DNA from: Deltaproteobacteria bacterium
GTDB lineage: Bacteria; Desulfobacterota; Binatia; UBA1149; JAJCZL01
Reading direction: 5' to 3'
Assembly: GCA_029262415.1 (NCBI GenBank)
Contig: JAJCZL010000056.1
Span: forward strand, 62,001-126,000
Length of the DNA stretch: 64,000 nucleotides
Within the stretch, counting starts at the first letter, position 1. Each line of letters opens with the position of its first letter. Below are positions 18,081 through 26,738 of the stretch, in pieces. The translations under genes were made by a program, and so were the position numbers. The notes beneath the pieces were generated by a model, which made no database searches, was not told the origin of the DNA, and saw only the letters and a program-made list of their open reading frames with translations.

Positions 18081-19346
18081 ATGCAGCGTTACAATTCGAT
18101 CACCCGCCGATATAGTACTACCGCTCTCGCGGCGCTATTCTTCGTTGTGTCGGTGCCCTCATCGACCGAAGCCTACGACGCGACCGTCGCTTGGACGGGC
18201 GGAGCGAACACTGACGCGATCGTCGGTTACAAGATTTACGTCCGCCAGGGAGTTAACTACTCAGGCGTCGTTCCGACGGATGCCGGGCTGCCGACGGCGG
18301 ACTCTAAGGGTGTCTACCATTTTCGCCTGACCGGCATCCCGATGGGTCCGACTAGCTGGTTCTCCGTTAACGGTTACACCGCCCAAGGCGTCGAAGCCCG
18401 TCAATCAAACGAGCTGACCGTCGACTACGCCACCGCCGCTCGCACCGTTGATTCAGACGGTGACGGTTTGGTCGATGCTGAAGAAGACAAAAATCTCGAT
18501 CGGCAAGTGGACCCCGGCGAGAGCGACCCGGGCCGTGCCGACTCAGACAACGATGGCCTTAGCGACTCGGTTGAGATCGAGGTAACCGGCACCGACCCGT
18601 TGAAGGTCGACAGCGATGGCGACGGCTACTCAGACGGCCAAGAGAACGCCGATGGCACCGACCCCAACAGCGCGGCCTCTAACGCCGGCGCGCCCGAACC
18701 TATTTGCGGCAACGACGTGCTCGAGTACGGCGAGCAGTGCGACGACGGCGCGGCCAACTCTGATGCACGTCCAGATGCCTGCCGTCGTGACTGCTCGATG
18801 CCGACGGTTTGTGGCGACGCAACCGGCGACCGCATCCTTTCTGTGACCGACGCGCTGCAGATTCTACGCGGCTCAGTCGCAAGCTCGGTTTGCCCGCTAG
18901 GCAACTGCGATACCGACGGCAACGGCGTGGTTGCACCGACCGATGGTCTGCGCGTGATCCGCACCGCGGTTGGCCAGAACGTTGGTATGAACTGCGACCT
19001 CCGCGTGACGCTTGTTCTACAAGACAGCGTGACCGCCGGTCGCACCGAAGCGGTAGTCGACTACCAGGCAACGGGCTCTACCTTTACTGGCGAAGCCGGC
19101 GAAGTGCACTGCGAGAGCCTGCTCGGCGACGCCGCCGAAGTCGAGTTTTACAACGATGTGGCTTCCGGCGAACTGGTGATGTCGATCGTTGCCAACCAAG
19201 CCATCGAAGGCGGCGTTGATGTTGCCGACTGCCGCTTTGCGGCCCGCCGGCACAAGCCTGACAAAGAGGACTTCACGGTTGAGGTCGTCGATCATCCGGC
19301 CGCCGGCTCGGGTGAGACGGCACCGCAGGTCTGGATTTACTTCTGA
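18081..19346 (+). CDS. Secreted protein with Fn3-like, thrombospondin type 3, Cys-rich and dockerin-like modules
   Basis: Exported, calcium-rich surface-type protein of 421 residues with unknown target. A signal peptide ends near residue 31 (SSTEA). Residues about 32-115 look like a fibronectin type III or lectin-like beta-sandwich. Residues about 120-200 carry thrombospondin type 3 calcium repeats (DSDGDGLVDAEE, DSDNDGLSDSVE, DSDGDGYSDGQE). CGNDVLEYGEQCDDG is the Cys-rich repeat known from myxobacterial proteins. Residues about 245-300 form two dockerin-like calcium loops (GDATGDRILSVTDALQILRG, DTDGNGVVAPTDGLRVIRTA). The last 120 residues resemble the cohesin-like partner fold. A strong terminator follows. 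Confidence 0.82.
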   Translation: MQRYNSITRRYSTTALAALFFVVSVPSSTEAYDATVAWTGGANTDAIVGYKIYVRQGVNYSGVVPTDAGLPTADSKGVYHFRLTGIPMGPTSWFSVNGYTAQGVEARQSNELTVDYATAARTVDSDGDGLVDAEEDKNLDRQVDPGESDPGRADSDNDGLSDSVEIEVTGTDPLKVDSDGDGYSDGQENADGTDPNSAASNAGAPEPICGNDVLEYGEQCDDGAANSDARPDACRRDCSMPTVCGDATGDRILSVTDALQILRGSVASSVCPLGNCDTDGNGVVAPTDGLRVIRTAVGQNVGMNCDLRVTLVLQDSVTAGRTEAVVDYQATGSTFTGEAGEVHCESLLGDAAEVEFYNDVASGELVMSIVANQAIEGGVDVADCRFAARRHKPDKEDFTVEVVDHPAAGSGETAPQVWIYF

Positions 19347-19419
19347 AAGGCCCGTTTCCGTCCGTTGGCTCTACCTCAAGCCGATGCGGACGGGAGTAAC
19401 GCGCGGGTCTGGAAAGCGG

Positions 19420-19468
19420 CACCCCGTTGGCCGGCCAGTCGGCCGGCCAACGGGGTGTTCGTCGTTTT
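19420..19468 (+). terminator. Rho-independent terminator
   Basis: A perfect 17-base-pair stem, arms 19420-19436 and 19441-19457, with the four-base loop AGTC, followed by TTCGTCGTTTT. It ends transcription of the secreted dockerin-like gene 75 bases after its stop and also separates it from the convergent DUF4340 gene. Confidence 0.9.
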
Positions 19469-19518
19469 GGGGCTTGCGAGCGAAGCATTAGCGAACGGTC
19501 TCAGGAGTCCCTGACCTC

Positions 19519-20955
19519 TCAGTCAACGGGAGGAGCTGATGCCAGCAGGTCGGTGCGGCGCATGTCCACGCGAGAATAAAGGTACTCAGGCGCTGAGAAC
19601 ACGGTGTCGTCGTCTGCGCGTTTGAAGAAGTAGTAGTTGGTTGCGGCTTCGCCGTCTTGTCCGGTCGTCTCTACCGGGCTGATGCCGGATACGCCTGCGA
19701 TCGCTTTGCCGCAGATGTTGCCTTCGGTGTTCATCAGTTCAAGGGTTACGTCAGGGGGAGATAGACCGACGGCGGCAAGTTCTCCGTCGGTGACGTTCTC
19801 GTCGAGAATGTCCTTTGCACGGAACGCTACCAGGTTGTCGATGGCCTTCGCCGCAATCTCCTGTCGGACTTGCAAGCCTTCTGGGTTGGGCTCTACAGTC
19901 CATCTTCCGTCCTTGTTGTGGATGGAGAAGGGTGGTTCGTCGGCGCGTTCAACGTTCACGCGCACGACAGAGCCCCGCTCGCAATCGAACAGATTTCGCG
20001 CGCGCAAGGCCTTTATGTCGCGGCCGTAGCGCGTCTTGATCCACTCAGCGACTTTGGCGACTTGTCCGTCACTTTTGCGGCGGATGATGTAGCCTTTGGC
20101 TTTGTCTTCGTCGATGTCACCTGCAACGAATCCGACGTTTGTGCCGTCTCCGAGCTCGACATCTACGTCGAGCCACGGTCTGTCGAGACCTTTGCCTTCG
20201 GCCGCAGCGGCATCGAGGAAACCGATAGCCGAGAGTTGGTTGACCGCGTGGGCCAATCCATCGACAGCGGCGGGGTCGGCGCGCCGTTCGTTGGGCTCGA
20301 CGATTCTCCAGTCCTGACCGTTGCGTGCGAAGCGCATCGTGACGGGCTCCTGGTCTGCGTCGGAGCGGCGTACCGTGATCGCGACGGCTTCGGCTGCCGC
20401 GACATCGAACAGTTTTTTGTTGCGCAGATCAAAGACGGTTTTGCCGAGCCCGGAATGGAACAGCAACGGAGTGACCAGCAAATCGCTCTCGCCCTCGACT
20501 CGTGCGTAGGCCTGATAGCCGACCGGTGTCGTATCGCCGACGACGATCGCAGGGAGTTTCCGGCCACCTTTGGTTTGGAGCTCAATCTTGACTCGGGTGC
20601 CGCTGCCTTCGAGCCCGTAGCCACCGAAGCTGTCGGCTTCTCCTGCCGAGATGCGCCGGTCGACGGCACCGTCGTGGATCGCCTGGACGAGACGCGTAAC
20701 TTGGTCTTGGTCGGCGGGTACCTCGATAGGCTGAGTCAGTTTCCAAGCGCTTCGGTCGGGTCGCACCTGAAGTTCGGCGCGGATGACGACCTCGTCGGGG
20801 TAGGTGAGGGTGAGCGCGCCGATCTCATCGACTTTGAAGTCGAGCACACGATCGCCGCGGGCTTCGTCGGCGAGCTTGGGTTGCTCGACAAGATAGATGT
20901 ATGCGCCGAACGCGGCGACTAGCAGTCCGAGGATGAGCGTGCGTGCGAAACTCAC
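19519..20955 (-). CDS. DUF4340-domain membrane-anchored protein of a Gld-type ABC cassette
   Basis: One N-terminal membrane helix (SFARTLILGLLVAAFGAYIY) anchors a large extracytoplasmic part with repeated DUF4340 units (for example FDLRNKKLFDV and ALRARNLFDCERGSVVRVNV). Function unknown; the family is nearly always encoded with GldG-like proteins and an ABC-2 exporter. The GTG at 20955 overlaps the upstream stop as GTGA, which decides the start; the longer reading frame from 20991 is not needed. Last gene of the four-gene cassette 24057 to 19519. Confidence 0.88.
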   Translation of the reverse strand: MSFARTLILGLLVAAFGAYIYLVEQPKLADEARGDRVLDFKVDEIGALTLTYPDEVVIRAELQVRPDRSAWKLTQPIEVPADQDQVTRLVQAIHDGAVDRRISAGEADSFGGYGLEGSGTRVKIELQTKGGRKLPAIVVGDTTPVGYQAYARVEGESDLLVTPLLFHSGLGKTVFDLRNKKLFDVAAAEAVAITVRRSDADQEPVTMRFARNGQDWRIVEPNERRADPAAVDGLAHAVNQLSAIGFLDAAAAEGKGLDRPWLDVDVELGDGTNVGFVAGDIDEDKAKGYIIRRKSDGQVAKVAEWIKTRYGRDIKALRARNLFDCERGSVVRVNVERADEPPFSIHNKDGRWTVEPNPEGLQVRQEIAAKAIDNLVAFRAKDILDENVTDGELAAVGLSPPDVTLELMNTEGNICGKAIAGVSGISPVETTGQDGEAATNYYFFKRADDDTVFSAPEYLYSRVDMRRTDLLASAPPVD

Positions 20956-22535
20956 AGGTGCGAACGCCGCCACCAGACGGCAATGCCCCAAAACAAAATG
21001 AGCTCGGGCAGCAACAAAACCGACAGGTAAAAGACCGTGGTCGCTTGCGCAGAGGTGAGATAGGCACGTGATGCGCGCACAGCGCGAGCGCCGATAGAGA
21101 TCAACTGGTCCTCGCCGGCTAGGTAACCGACCACCGAAAGCGCGAGCGCGTCGTTGTAGAAGCGCCGCCAGTACTTGTTGGTAACAAATGTGGAGTCGCC
21201 GAAGACCGCGAGTTCGAAGGTCTTCTCGCCGTCTTCGGACGGCACGGCGAAGGGTTCGTCGTTCTTTTTCGCGGGTCCTCTCGCAATGCCTGCGATAGGA
21301 ACGGGGCCTTTCAGGTCGGTGTCCTCGATCTCTGCTTCGTTATCGTCGAAGAGGGTATCGAGGTCGGTTTCAGCCCACGAGGTTTGCGAAGTCATTGCCA
21401 GCGCGCCGATCTCGGTCTTTTCGGGCCGTTTGGCCGAAGGCGTGATAGAACGCGCCATCGAGAAGATCGTACGATCGGCGATCTTTTCGACCGCCGGGTG
21501 CTTGGCGTAGCTGGTAACGACAGGCTCCAAACCCAGCGTCGGGCCCGAGAACAAGCGGATCTGCTGATCGAGGATGACGTCGTTGCCGGCGGTGATCCCC
21601 CAGTTCGCGATGAACGCGGCAATATCGTCGCCTTTGCGCGGCTCCATTAAGACCAACATGTGCCCGCCGCCTTCGAGGTAACGCTTCAGGATGTCGAGTT
21701 CGTGCTCGAAGTAGTCCTTTTCGTTGGGGCCGACGACGATAACTGCGGCATCGGCAGGCGGCTCGGTCACGTCGGGCAAAAACAGCTTGTCGACGGCGTA
21801 ATTTTGTTTGCGCAGCGCGTCGGCGAAAAAGCCCATACCCATCGTTGTCTTGTCGTCGTCGATCGCGGGCTCCCCGTGACCTTCGACGAAGTAGACGTGC
21901 TTAGCCTCGGAGCCCGCAAGTCGGTTGATGCCGTTGGTAATCGACTCTTCGTCCGGCTTGGTCACCAGGGTCGAGTTTTCACCGACCCGCACACGCACAG
22001 TGGGGAGCGTAGTAATGCCGGCCTGTGATGTGATCTGCGGCTGAACCTGCGGGTCGATGAGGGTCGAGCTGACCTTGCTGCTTTCGTACTCATAGGCACC
22101 GAGCAGTTCTTCGAGTACCGGGTCGCTGCCCGCTTCGACGAAGGCTTCGAGTTTCACTTCACCGTCGAGCTTGTCGAGGATCTGCCGGGACTGGTCCGAA
22201 AGGCTGTTGACCTTGGCTACGCTGACGTCGGTGCGCAACGGGTAGCGCACCGACATGAAGTTGATCATCACTATCGCGGCGATGAACAGCGCCGAGTAGG
22301 CCAGTGAGTTAAAGCCGTAGCGTGTCGAACGCGCCTTGACGAAATCGCCGACCGAGCCGGTGCCCCGCCAAAAGTGCAGGGCGAGGATAACGAGGCCGGC
22401 GATGACGTGGGTAGAAGCGAATGCACTCGGCGGCCACCACGGCGCACGGGGGGCGTGCGTGGCCCAGAGCGCAAACAGGCCGAAGCCGAGTAAGACCAGG
22501 CCAAGTATTCCGAGTATGGGGGCGCGCTTGGGCAC
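20952..22535 (-). CDS. GldG-like ABC-transporter auxiliary protein
   Basis: 527 residues. Two or more N-terminal membrane helices (LGLVLLGFGLFALWATH, VIAGLVILALHFW, SLAYSALFIAAIVMINF), a large periplasmic domain of the ABC-type uncharacterised transport/GldG family (YFVEGHGEPAIDDD, DVTEPPADAAVIVVGPNEKD, EGGGHMLVLMEPRKGD), and a C-terminal helix ending in WWRRSHL. In Bacteroidetes GldG partners GldA and GldF in gliding; in other phyla the same set is widespread in non-gliders and its substrate is unknown. Three bases after the permease gene. Confidence 0.9.
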   Translation of the reverse strand: MPKRAPILGILGLVLLGFGLFALWATHAPRAPWWPPSAFASTHVIAGLVILALHFWRGTGSVGDFVKARSTRYGFNSLAYSALFIAAIVMINFMSVRYPLRTDVSVAKVNSLSDQSRQILDKLDGEVKLEAFVEAGSDPVLEELLGAYEYESSKVSSTLIDPQVQPQITSQAGITTLPTVRVRVGENSTLVTKPDEESITNGINRLAGSEAKHVYFVEGHGEPAIDDDKTTMGMGFFADALRKQNYAVDKLFLPDVTEPPADAAVIVVGPNEKDYFEHELDILKRYLEGGGHMLVLMEPRKGDDIAAFIANWGITAGNDVILDQQIRLFSGPTLGLEPVVTSYAKHPAVEKIADRTIFSMARSITPSAKRPEKTEIGALAMTSQTSWAETDLDTLFDDNEAEIEDTDLKGPVPIAGIARGPAKKNDEPFAVPSEDGEKTFELAVFGDSTFVTNKYWRRFYNDALALSVVGYLAGEDQLISIGARAVRASRAYLTSAQATTVFYLSVLLLPELILFWGIAVWWRRSHL

Positions 22536-22538
22536 GGC

Positions 22539-23309
22539 TTATCTCCACCTCGCCGATTCCACCGTCCGGTAGGCGAGGAAAAGAAAAAGGACAGGTACGG
22601 AGACGAAGTACACGAGGTCTTTGGTGTCGAGAACGCCGCGGATCATGGTGCCGACGTGTTCGGTGATTGCCAGATGCAAGAGCGTCTCTTTCACCCAACC
22701 GGCTGATTGTTCGGCGGGCCAGGCAATCACGAACAACAACAGCGAGATCACCAGTGCAGTTACGGTGGCGACGATTTGGTTCGAGGTGAGCGCCGAGGTG
22801 AACACCCCGATGGCGACGAAGCTGAGTGCCATCAGGTAGAGGCCGAAATACCCGGTGGCGATCAGACCGACCTCCGGATTGCCATAGTAAAGAAGGATGC
22901 CGGGGAACACTAAGGTCAAACCGATCATCAGCGTGACGAGGAAAACCCCTGCCAAAAACTTACCCGTCACCATCGATGCAACCGAGATAGGGGAAGTGAA
23001 CAGCAGTTCGTAGGTCCCCATCGAGCGTTCTTCGGCGAAGCTGCGCATGGTGATCATCGGTACCACGATGACCAACACGACTGAGAGGTTTTGGATCAAG
23101 GGCGCGACAACCGCATCGTTTAGGTTCAACCAGGAGGTGTCGTAACCTTGGACGCTTGAGTACTGGGCGACCATCGCGTTGAAGTTGCCGATCAGGTTGA
23201 AGAAGAACCAACCTGCGAGAACCAGAAATCCACACAGGACGACGTACGCGATCGGTGAAACGAACACCGAGCGAATGTCGCGCCAGGCGATTGCAAGCAA
23301 GCTACGCAT
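22539..23309 (-). CDS. ABC-2 type permease (GldF/NosY-like)
   Basis: Membrane subunit of the Gld-type exporter: 256 residues, six membrane helices, with the early motif SLLAIAWRDIRSVFVSPIAYV and MRSFAEERSMGTYELLFTSP, the conserved ABC-2 signature before the second helix. The ATG at 23309 matches the family's N-terminus and overlaps the ATPase gene by eight bases. Followed immediately by the GldG-like gene. Confidence 0.9.
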   Translation of the reverse strand: MRSLLAIAWRDIRSVFVSPIAYVVLCGFLVLAGWFFFNLIGNFNAMVAQYSSVQGYDTSWLNLNDAVVAPLIQNLSVVLVIVVPMITMRSFAEERSMGTYELLFTSPISVASMVTGKFLAGVFLVTLMIGLTLVFPGILLYYGNPEVGLIATGYFGLYLMALSFVAIGVFTSALTSNQIVATVTALVISLLLFVIAWPAEQSAGWVKETLLHLAITEHVGTMIRGVLDTKDLVYFVSVPVLFLFLAYRTVESARWR

Positions 23310-24057
23310 TGTTGTTGCCTTCGCCTGCTTCGGCGCCTCCCGTCGGGAGGGCCTCGCCGCTGACATGTCCCATGTAGACCTCTTCTAGGGTGCGGTTCTT
23401 CGTCAGCTCGCTGACCTCGGACTCAAGCGCGATGCGTCCGGCGTTAATGATGACGACCTTCGAGCAGATCTGCGCGACCTCGGGCAGAATGTGAGTGGAG
23501 AGTATGACGGTGCGCTCTTTTGCGAGGTTGCGGATCAGCTCGCGAATCTCGATTATTTGCGCCGGATCGAGTCCGATTGTCGGCTCGTCTAATACCAGCA
23601 CCGAGGGGTCGTGGATCAGCGCCTGCGCAAGCCCTATACGCTGCCGGTAGCCCTTGGACATGTTGCCACAAAGCCGATGCGCGACGTGCTCAAGGCCGCA
23701 CTGGTGGATAACGCGGTCGGCGGCGTCTTTGACCTTGGAACGAGGAACGCTTTTGAGCGCCGCTACGTAGTGAAGGTAGGGGCGGATTTTCATTTCGAGG
23801 TAAAGCGGTGGTGTTTCGGGTAAGTAGCCGATGCGCTTTCTTACCTCAAAAGAATCCTCGAATACGTCGAATCCATCGACGCGGACTGTTCCCGATGTGG
23901 CCGGCATAAAGCCGGTGATGATTCGCATCGTGGTGGTCTTGCCGGCCCCGTTGGGGCCGAGAAAGCCGGCCGCTTGGCCGGTTGCAACCGTAAAGGTCGC
24001 AGCGTCCACCGCAGTCACGGACCCGTAGGTTTTGGTTAAGTCCCTAACCTCGATCAT
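23302..24057 (-). CDS. ABC transporter ATP-binding protein (GldA-like)
   Basis: Cytoplasmic ATPase of the cassette. Walker A GPNGAGKTTT, signature NMSKGYRQRIGLAQAL, Walker B VLVLDEPTIGLDP and switch His in LSTHILPEV are intact. 251 residues. It is the first gene of the minus-strand cassette ATPase-permease-GldG-DUF4340, all overlapping or nearly so. The YLPETPPLYLEM segment and Gly-rich tail match GldA-type ATPases rather than nutrient importers. Confidence 0.93.
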   Translation of the reverse strand: MIEVRDLTKTYGSVTAVDAATFTVATGQAAGFLGPNGAGKTTTMRIITGFMPATSGTVRVDGFDVFEDSFEVRKRIGYLPETPPLYLEMKIRPYLHYVAALKSVPRSKVKDAADRVIHQCGLEHVAHRLCGNMSKGYRQRIGLAQALIHDPSVLVLDEPTIGLDPAQIIEIRELIRNLAKERTVILSTHILPEVAQICSKVVIINAGRIALESEVSELTKNRTLEEVYMGHVSGEALPTGGAEAGEGNNNA

Positions 24058-24172
24058 ACGTAGTCGGTCTTCTTCTTTGTCTTGCCGCAGTTTGTCGGCT
24101 GGAAAATGCTAGCCACCACTTAATAGGCTGTCAAGATTGCATGCGGCGGCGGGGAACCCAAGCGGCGTCGCG

Positions 24173-24649
24173 TCAGCGGCGGCTGAGTCGCGTCGCGTAG
24201 GTCTGTATCCCAATACAGCAAGCGATACTTAGTAGGCACGCGATATGGGTGTGGAAGATGTAGCGGGCGAGGCCCGATTGTACGGCGATCGCGTCGCCCC
24301 TCGCTTCCAGCCGTACGGCTGCCGGAACGACCGAGAGGAGTGCGATAGTGATCGGTACCGTGCCGGTGGCAAATGCTACATACCGCAGCCGCCGCGGGGT
24401 TGAGTTGTCGCGCAGCTGCCACATCGGGCCCGCGACGGTGCAAAGCACGACCGTGCCTACGAGACAGCCCATCGGGTTTGCCGTCGTGGTCACGCGGTAA
24501 TAGTAGGCGGCGACAGCCGCGAGGGGCGCCTCAGGTAGAGGACCAGCACCGTGTCCGACCAGGTGGGTGTTAAACATGAGGTCGAACGACAACACGGCCA
24601 GGAGGAATCCGCCGCAGCCGACTAGGGTTTGTGGGGTAAGCGTGAACAC
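24173..24649 (-). CDS. Small polytopic membrane protein of unknown function
   Basis: 158 residues from a GTG start, with about four hydrophobic segments (TLVGCGGFLLAVLSFDLMF, MGCLVGTVVLCTVAGPM, VPITIALLSVVPAAV, IACLLSIACCIGI). I do not recognise the family. It is transcribed away from the Fur-controlled iron genes, with its start 87 bases from the Fur box, so iron control is possible but not shown. Confidence 0.6.
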   Translation of the reverse strand: MFTLTPQTLVGCGGFLLAVLSFDLMFNTHLVGHGAGPLPEAPLAAVAAYYYRVTTTANPMGCLVGTVVLCTVAGPMWQLRDNSTPRRLRYVAFATGTVPITIALLSVVPAAVRLEARGDAIAVQSGLARYIFHTHIACLLSIACCIGIQTYATRLSRR

Positions 24650-24727
24650 CCAATATCAACCGGCCCCGCCAGGCTAAGGTGAGATTGCGGAGAATGACAG
24701 AGAGGGCAGCTTTTTCCATATCATCTC

Positions 24728-24756
24728 TTGACTTTGATTGTGATAATCAATATCAT
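24728..24756 (+). promoter_or_regulatory. Sigma-70-type promoter of the iron uptake unit
   Basis: TTGACT (24728-24733), a 17-base spacer, and TATCAT (24751-24756) give a well-formed promoter. Transcription from about 24763 supports the ATG at 24798 as start of the first gene. The spacer and -10 are covered by a Fur box. Confidence 0.8.
24736..24754 (+). promoter_or_regulatory. Fur box
   Basis: GATTGTGATAATCAATATC matches the classical 19-base Fur consensus GATAATGATAATCATTATC at 16 positions. It sits between the -35 and -10 hexamers, so Fur with iron bound would block RNA polymerase. The genes behind it encode iron transport, which fits. Confidence 0.82.
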
Positions 24757-24797
24757 CGTTGTGCGTGATGAGTCGCGCCAAGGAGATAGGAACCACG

Positions 24798-25148
24798 ATG
24801 ATCTTCAATAACCACCTGAAGCCTCAACTCGTCGCGCTGTGTGCGGCGGTTGCCTGCCTGGCGCTGCCGGCGGCTGCGTCGGCGATCGAGACCTTTACCA
24901 TCGTCATCAAGGAGCATCGTTTCGAACCGGCAGATCTAGAAGTACCTGCCGGGGCGAAGTTCAAGCTGGTTGTCGACAACCAAGATCCGACCGCGGAGGA
25001 GTTCGAAAGCTACGAACTAAACCGCGAAAAGATCATCTCGGGTAACAGCAAAGGCACTGTATTCATCGGTCCCCTCACCCCGGGGGTTTACCCCTATTTC
25101 GGCGAATTCAACATGGCCACGGCATTGGGCCGTATCATCGCCAAGTAG
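24798..25148 (+). CDS. Periplasmic cupredoxin-domain protein of the FTR1 iron uptake unit
   Basis: 116 residues: a signal peptide (LVALCAAVACLALPAAASA) and one cupredoxin-like domain, of the family linked to FTR1 permeases (related to the N-terminal domain of EfeO). Visible features: KEHRFEPADLEVPAG, VVDNQDPTAEEFES, and GPLTPGVYPYFGEFN. It probably binds copper or iron and oxidises or delivers iron to the permease. The ATG at 24798 has AGGAG and GGAA upstream, and lies downstream of the predicted transcription start, so the longer frame from 24759 is unlikely. Confidence 0.85.
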   Translation: MIFNNHLKPQLVALCAAVACLALPAAASAIETFTIVIKEHRFEPADLEVPAGAKFKLVVDNQDPTAEEFESYELNREKIISGNSKGTVFIGPLTPGVYPYFGEFNMATALGRIIAK

Positions 25149-25165
25149 GGCGGGGGGAGACTGAT

Positions 25166-26726
25166 ATGTTGGCGACGGCACTGATTTTGTTCCGAGAAGT
25201 GTTGGAAGCGGCCCTGGTAGTAAGCATCGTAATGGCCGCGACGCGCGGCGCGGCGCGGCGCGTGGGTGGTGCTCGGCACCGCAGTCGGGTTGCTGGGCGC
25301 GCTTGTCGTTGCCGGTTTCGCGCAGGCGATTGCCGATGCCGCATCCGGAGTCGGGCAAGAACTGTTCAACGCCGGTGTCCTGTTCACTGCCGTTGCGATG
25401 CTCGGCTGGCACAACGTGTGGATGCAACGACACGGACGCGAACTCGCGTCACGTCTAAACGATGTGGGACGCGAGGTGATTGCCGGTCGGCGGCCTCTCT
25501 ATGCGGTCACTGTGGTGGTTGCGCTCAGCGTCTTACGCGAAGGTTCCGAAGTGGTGCTGTTCTTGCATGGCATTGCCAGCGCGGGTGGCGGCAACGCGAC
25601 CACGATGTTGCTGGGCGGCCTGTCCGGTGTTGCGGCGGGCGCAGCTGTCGGTGCGGCGCTCTATCTGGGCTTGCTTACCATACCGACCAAGCACTTATTC
25701 ACGGTTACGAGTTGGTTAATCCTGCTGCTCGCGGCCGGCATGGCCTCGCAGGGCGCGGCGTTCCTCGTGCAAGCCGATATTCTTCCCTCCCTGGGTCACG
25801 GTGTATGGGACACCTCGGCAATCCTGTCCGAGCGAGGCGTCATCGGGCAAGTGCTGCATACCTTGGCGGGCTACACGGCCCGGCCGAGCGGCATCCAAGT
25901 CGTCTTCTACTGTGCAACAATCTTGGTCCTCGGAGGTCTTACTTCATTGACGAATCCTCGCTCGCCGCGCGAGCATGAAAGGGCCGTTGCGGTTGCGTGG
26001 TTACTTGCTGCTGTCGGCGTGTTCGCCGGTGTGGGACCGGCCGAGGCACAACCCAAGGTATTCTCTCCAATTATCGTTCCCGGCGAGATCGAGATCGAGA
26101 CCCGGGGCATCGTAACTCACGACTCCAACCCCGCCAAGGACGACGAGCGTAAGTTGAAAATAGGCATCGGAACGAGTCTCACCGACTGGTGGTACATTGA
26201 GTTGGAAGGAGAGTGGGAGAAAGGGGCGCAGGGGCACACCGAGTTCGAAGCCTCCGCGCTCGAGAACATTTTCCAACTCCTTGACCAGGGACGTTACTGG
26301 CTCGATGCCGGTCTGCTCGTTGAGTACGAGCAAGCCGCGGCCTCGGCCGGTGCCGACAAGATTGAGTACGGCGCACTCCTTCAGAAAGAAGTCGGCCCGA
26401 CCATCAATACGGCGAATTTAGTGTTCGAAAACAAGATCGGCAACAATGGGTCTGGTAGCACCGAGTTCGAATACGCCTGGCAAACGCGCTGGCGCTGCCG
26501 ACGCGAATTCACTCCTGGCTTCGAAGCCTTCGGAAAGCTCGGTGAGGTCGGCAACATCCTGCCGTCCTCGCAACAAGAGCACATGATCGGTCCCGCGATC
26601 TTCGGAGACATCAAACTCGGTGCGCGCTCCAAGATAAAGTACGAACTCGGCTATCTGATCGGGCTGACCGGCGAGACACCCGACGGCAGCGTACGTTGGC
26701 TGTTGGAGTACGAATTCGTACCCTGA
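25166..26726 (+). CDS. FTR1-family iron permease, frameshifted, read in frame into a barrel-like domain
   Basis: High-affinity iron permease of the inner membrane. The first REXXE iron-binding motif (FREVLEAALV) is read from the ATG at 25166; the second (LREGSEVVLFL) is in another frame that is open from about 25263 to the stop at 26726. The shift falls in the GCG-rich tract 25243-25262; removing one base there restores AATRGAARR joined to WVVLGTAVGLLG, as in intact FTR1. The permease part ends near 25950. The same frame then continues without a stop into an exported barrel-like domain (see the next entry). Either a recent mutation or a sequencing error explains the break. Confidence 0.75.
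25947..26726 (+). CDS. Exported barrel-like protein associated with FTR1 (possible separate start)
   Basis: From the TTG at 25947, with GGAGG ten bases upstream, the frame gives a signal-peptide-like stretch (AVAVAWLLAAVGVFAGVG, then PAEAQ) and about 225 residues with alternating beta-strand pattern (KVFSPIIVPGEIEIETRG, TDWWYIELEGEWEKG, SVRWLLEYEFVP). The C-terminal aromatic pattern suits an outer membrane strand. Proteins of this kind stand alone beside FTR1 in other proteobacteria, so I infer an outer membrane or periplasmic partner in iron uptake. Whether it is made separately or as a fusion with FTR1 cannot be settled here. Confidence 0.55.
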   Translation: MTNPRSPREHERAVAVAWLLAAVGVFAGVGPAEAQPKVFSPIIVPGEIEIETRGIVTHDSNPAKDDERKLKIGIGTSLTDWWYIELEGEWEKGAQGHTEFEASALENIFQLLDQGRYWLDAGLLVEYEQAAASAGADKIEYGALLQKEVGPTINTANLVFENKIGNNGSGSTEFEYAWQTRWRCRREFTPGFEAFGKLGEVGNILPSSQQEHMIGPAIFGDIKLGARSKIKYELGYLIGLTGETPDGSVRWLLEYEFVP

Positions 26727-26738
26727 CGCGCTATCCGT

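Noticed and set aside
19870..20922. Long open frame of 350 codons on the plus strand
   Set aside because: It lies entirely antisense to the DUF4340 gene, has no recognisable domain, and arises from the GC-rich codon pattern of that gene.
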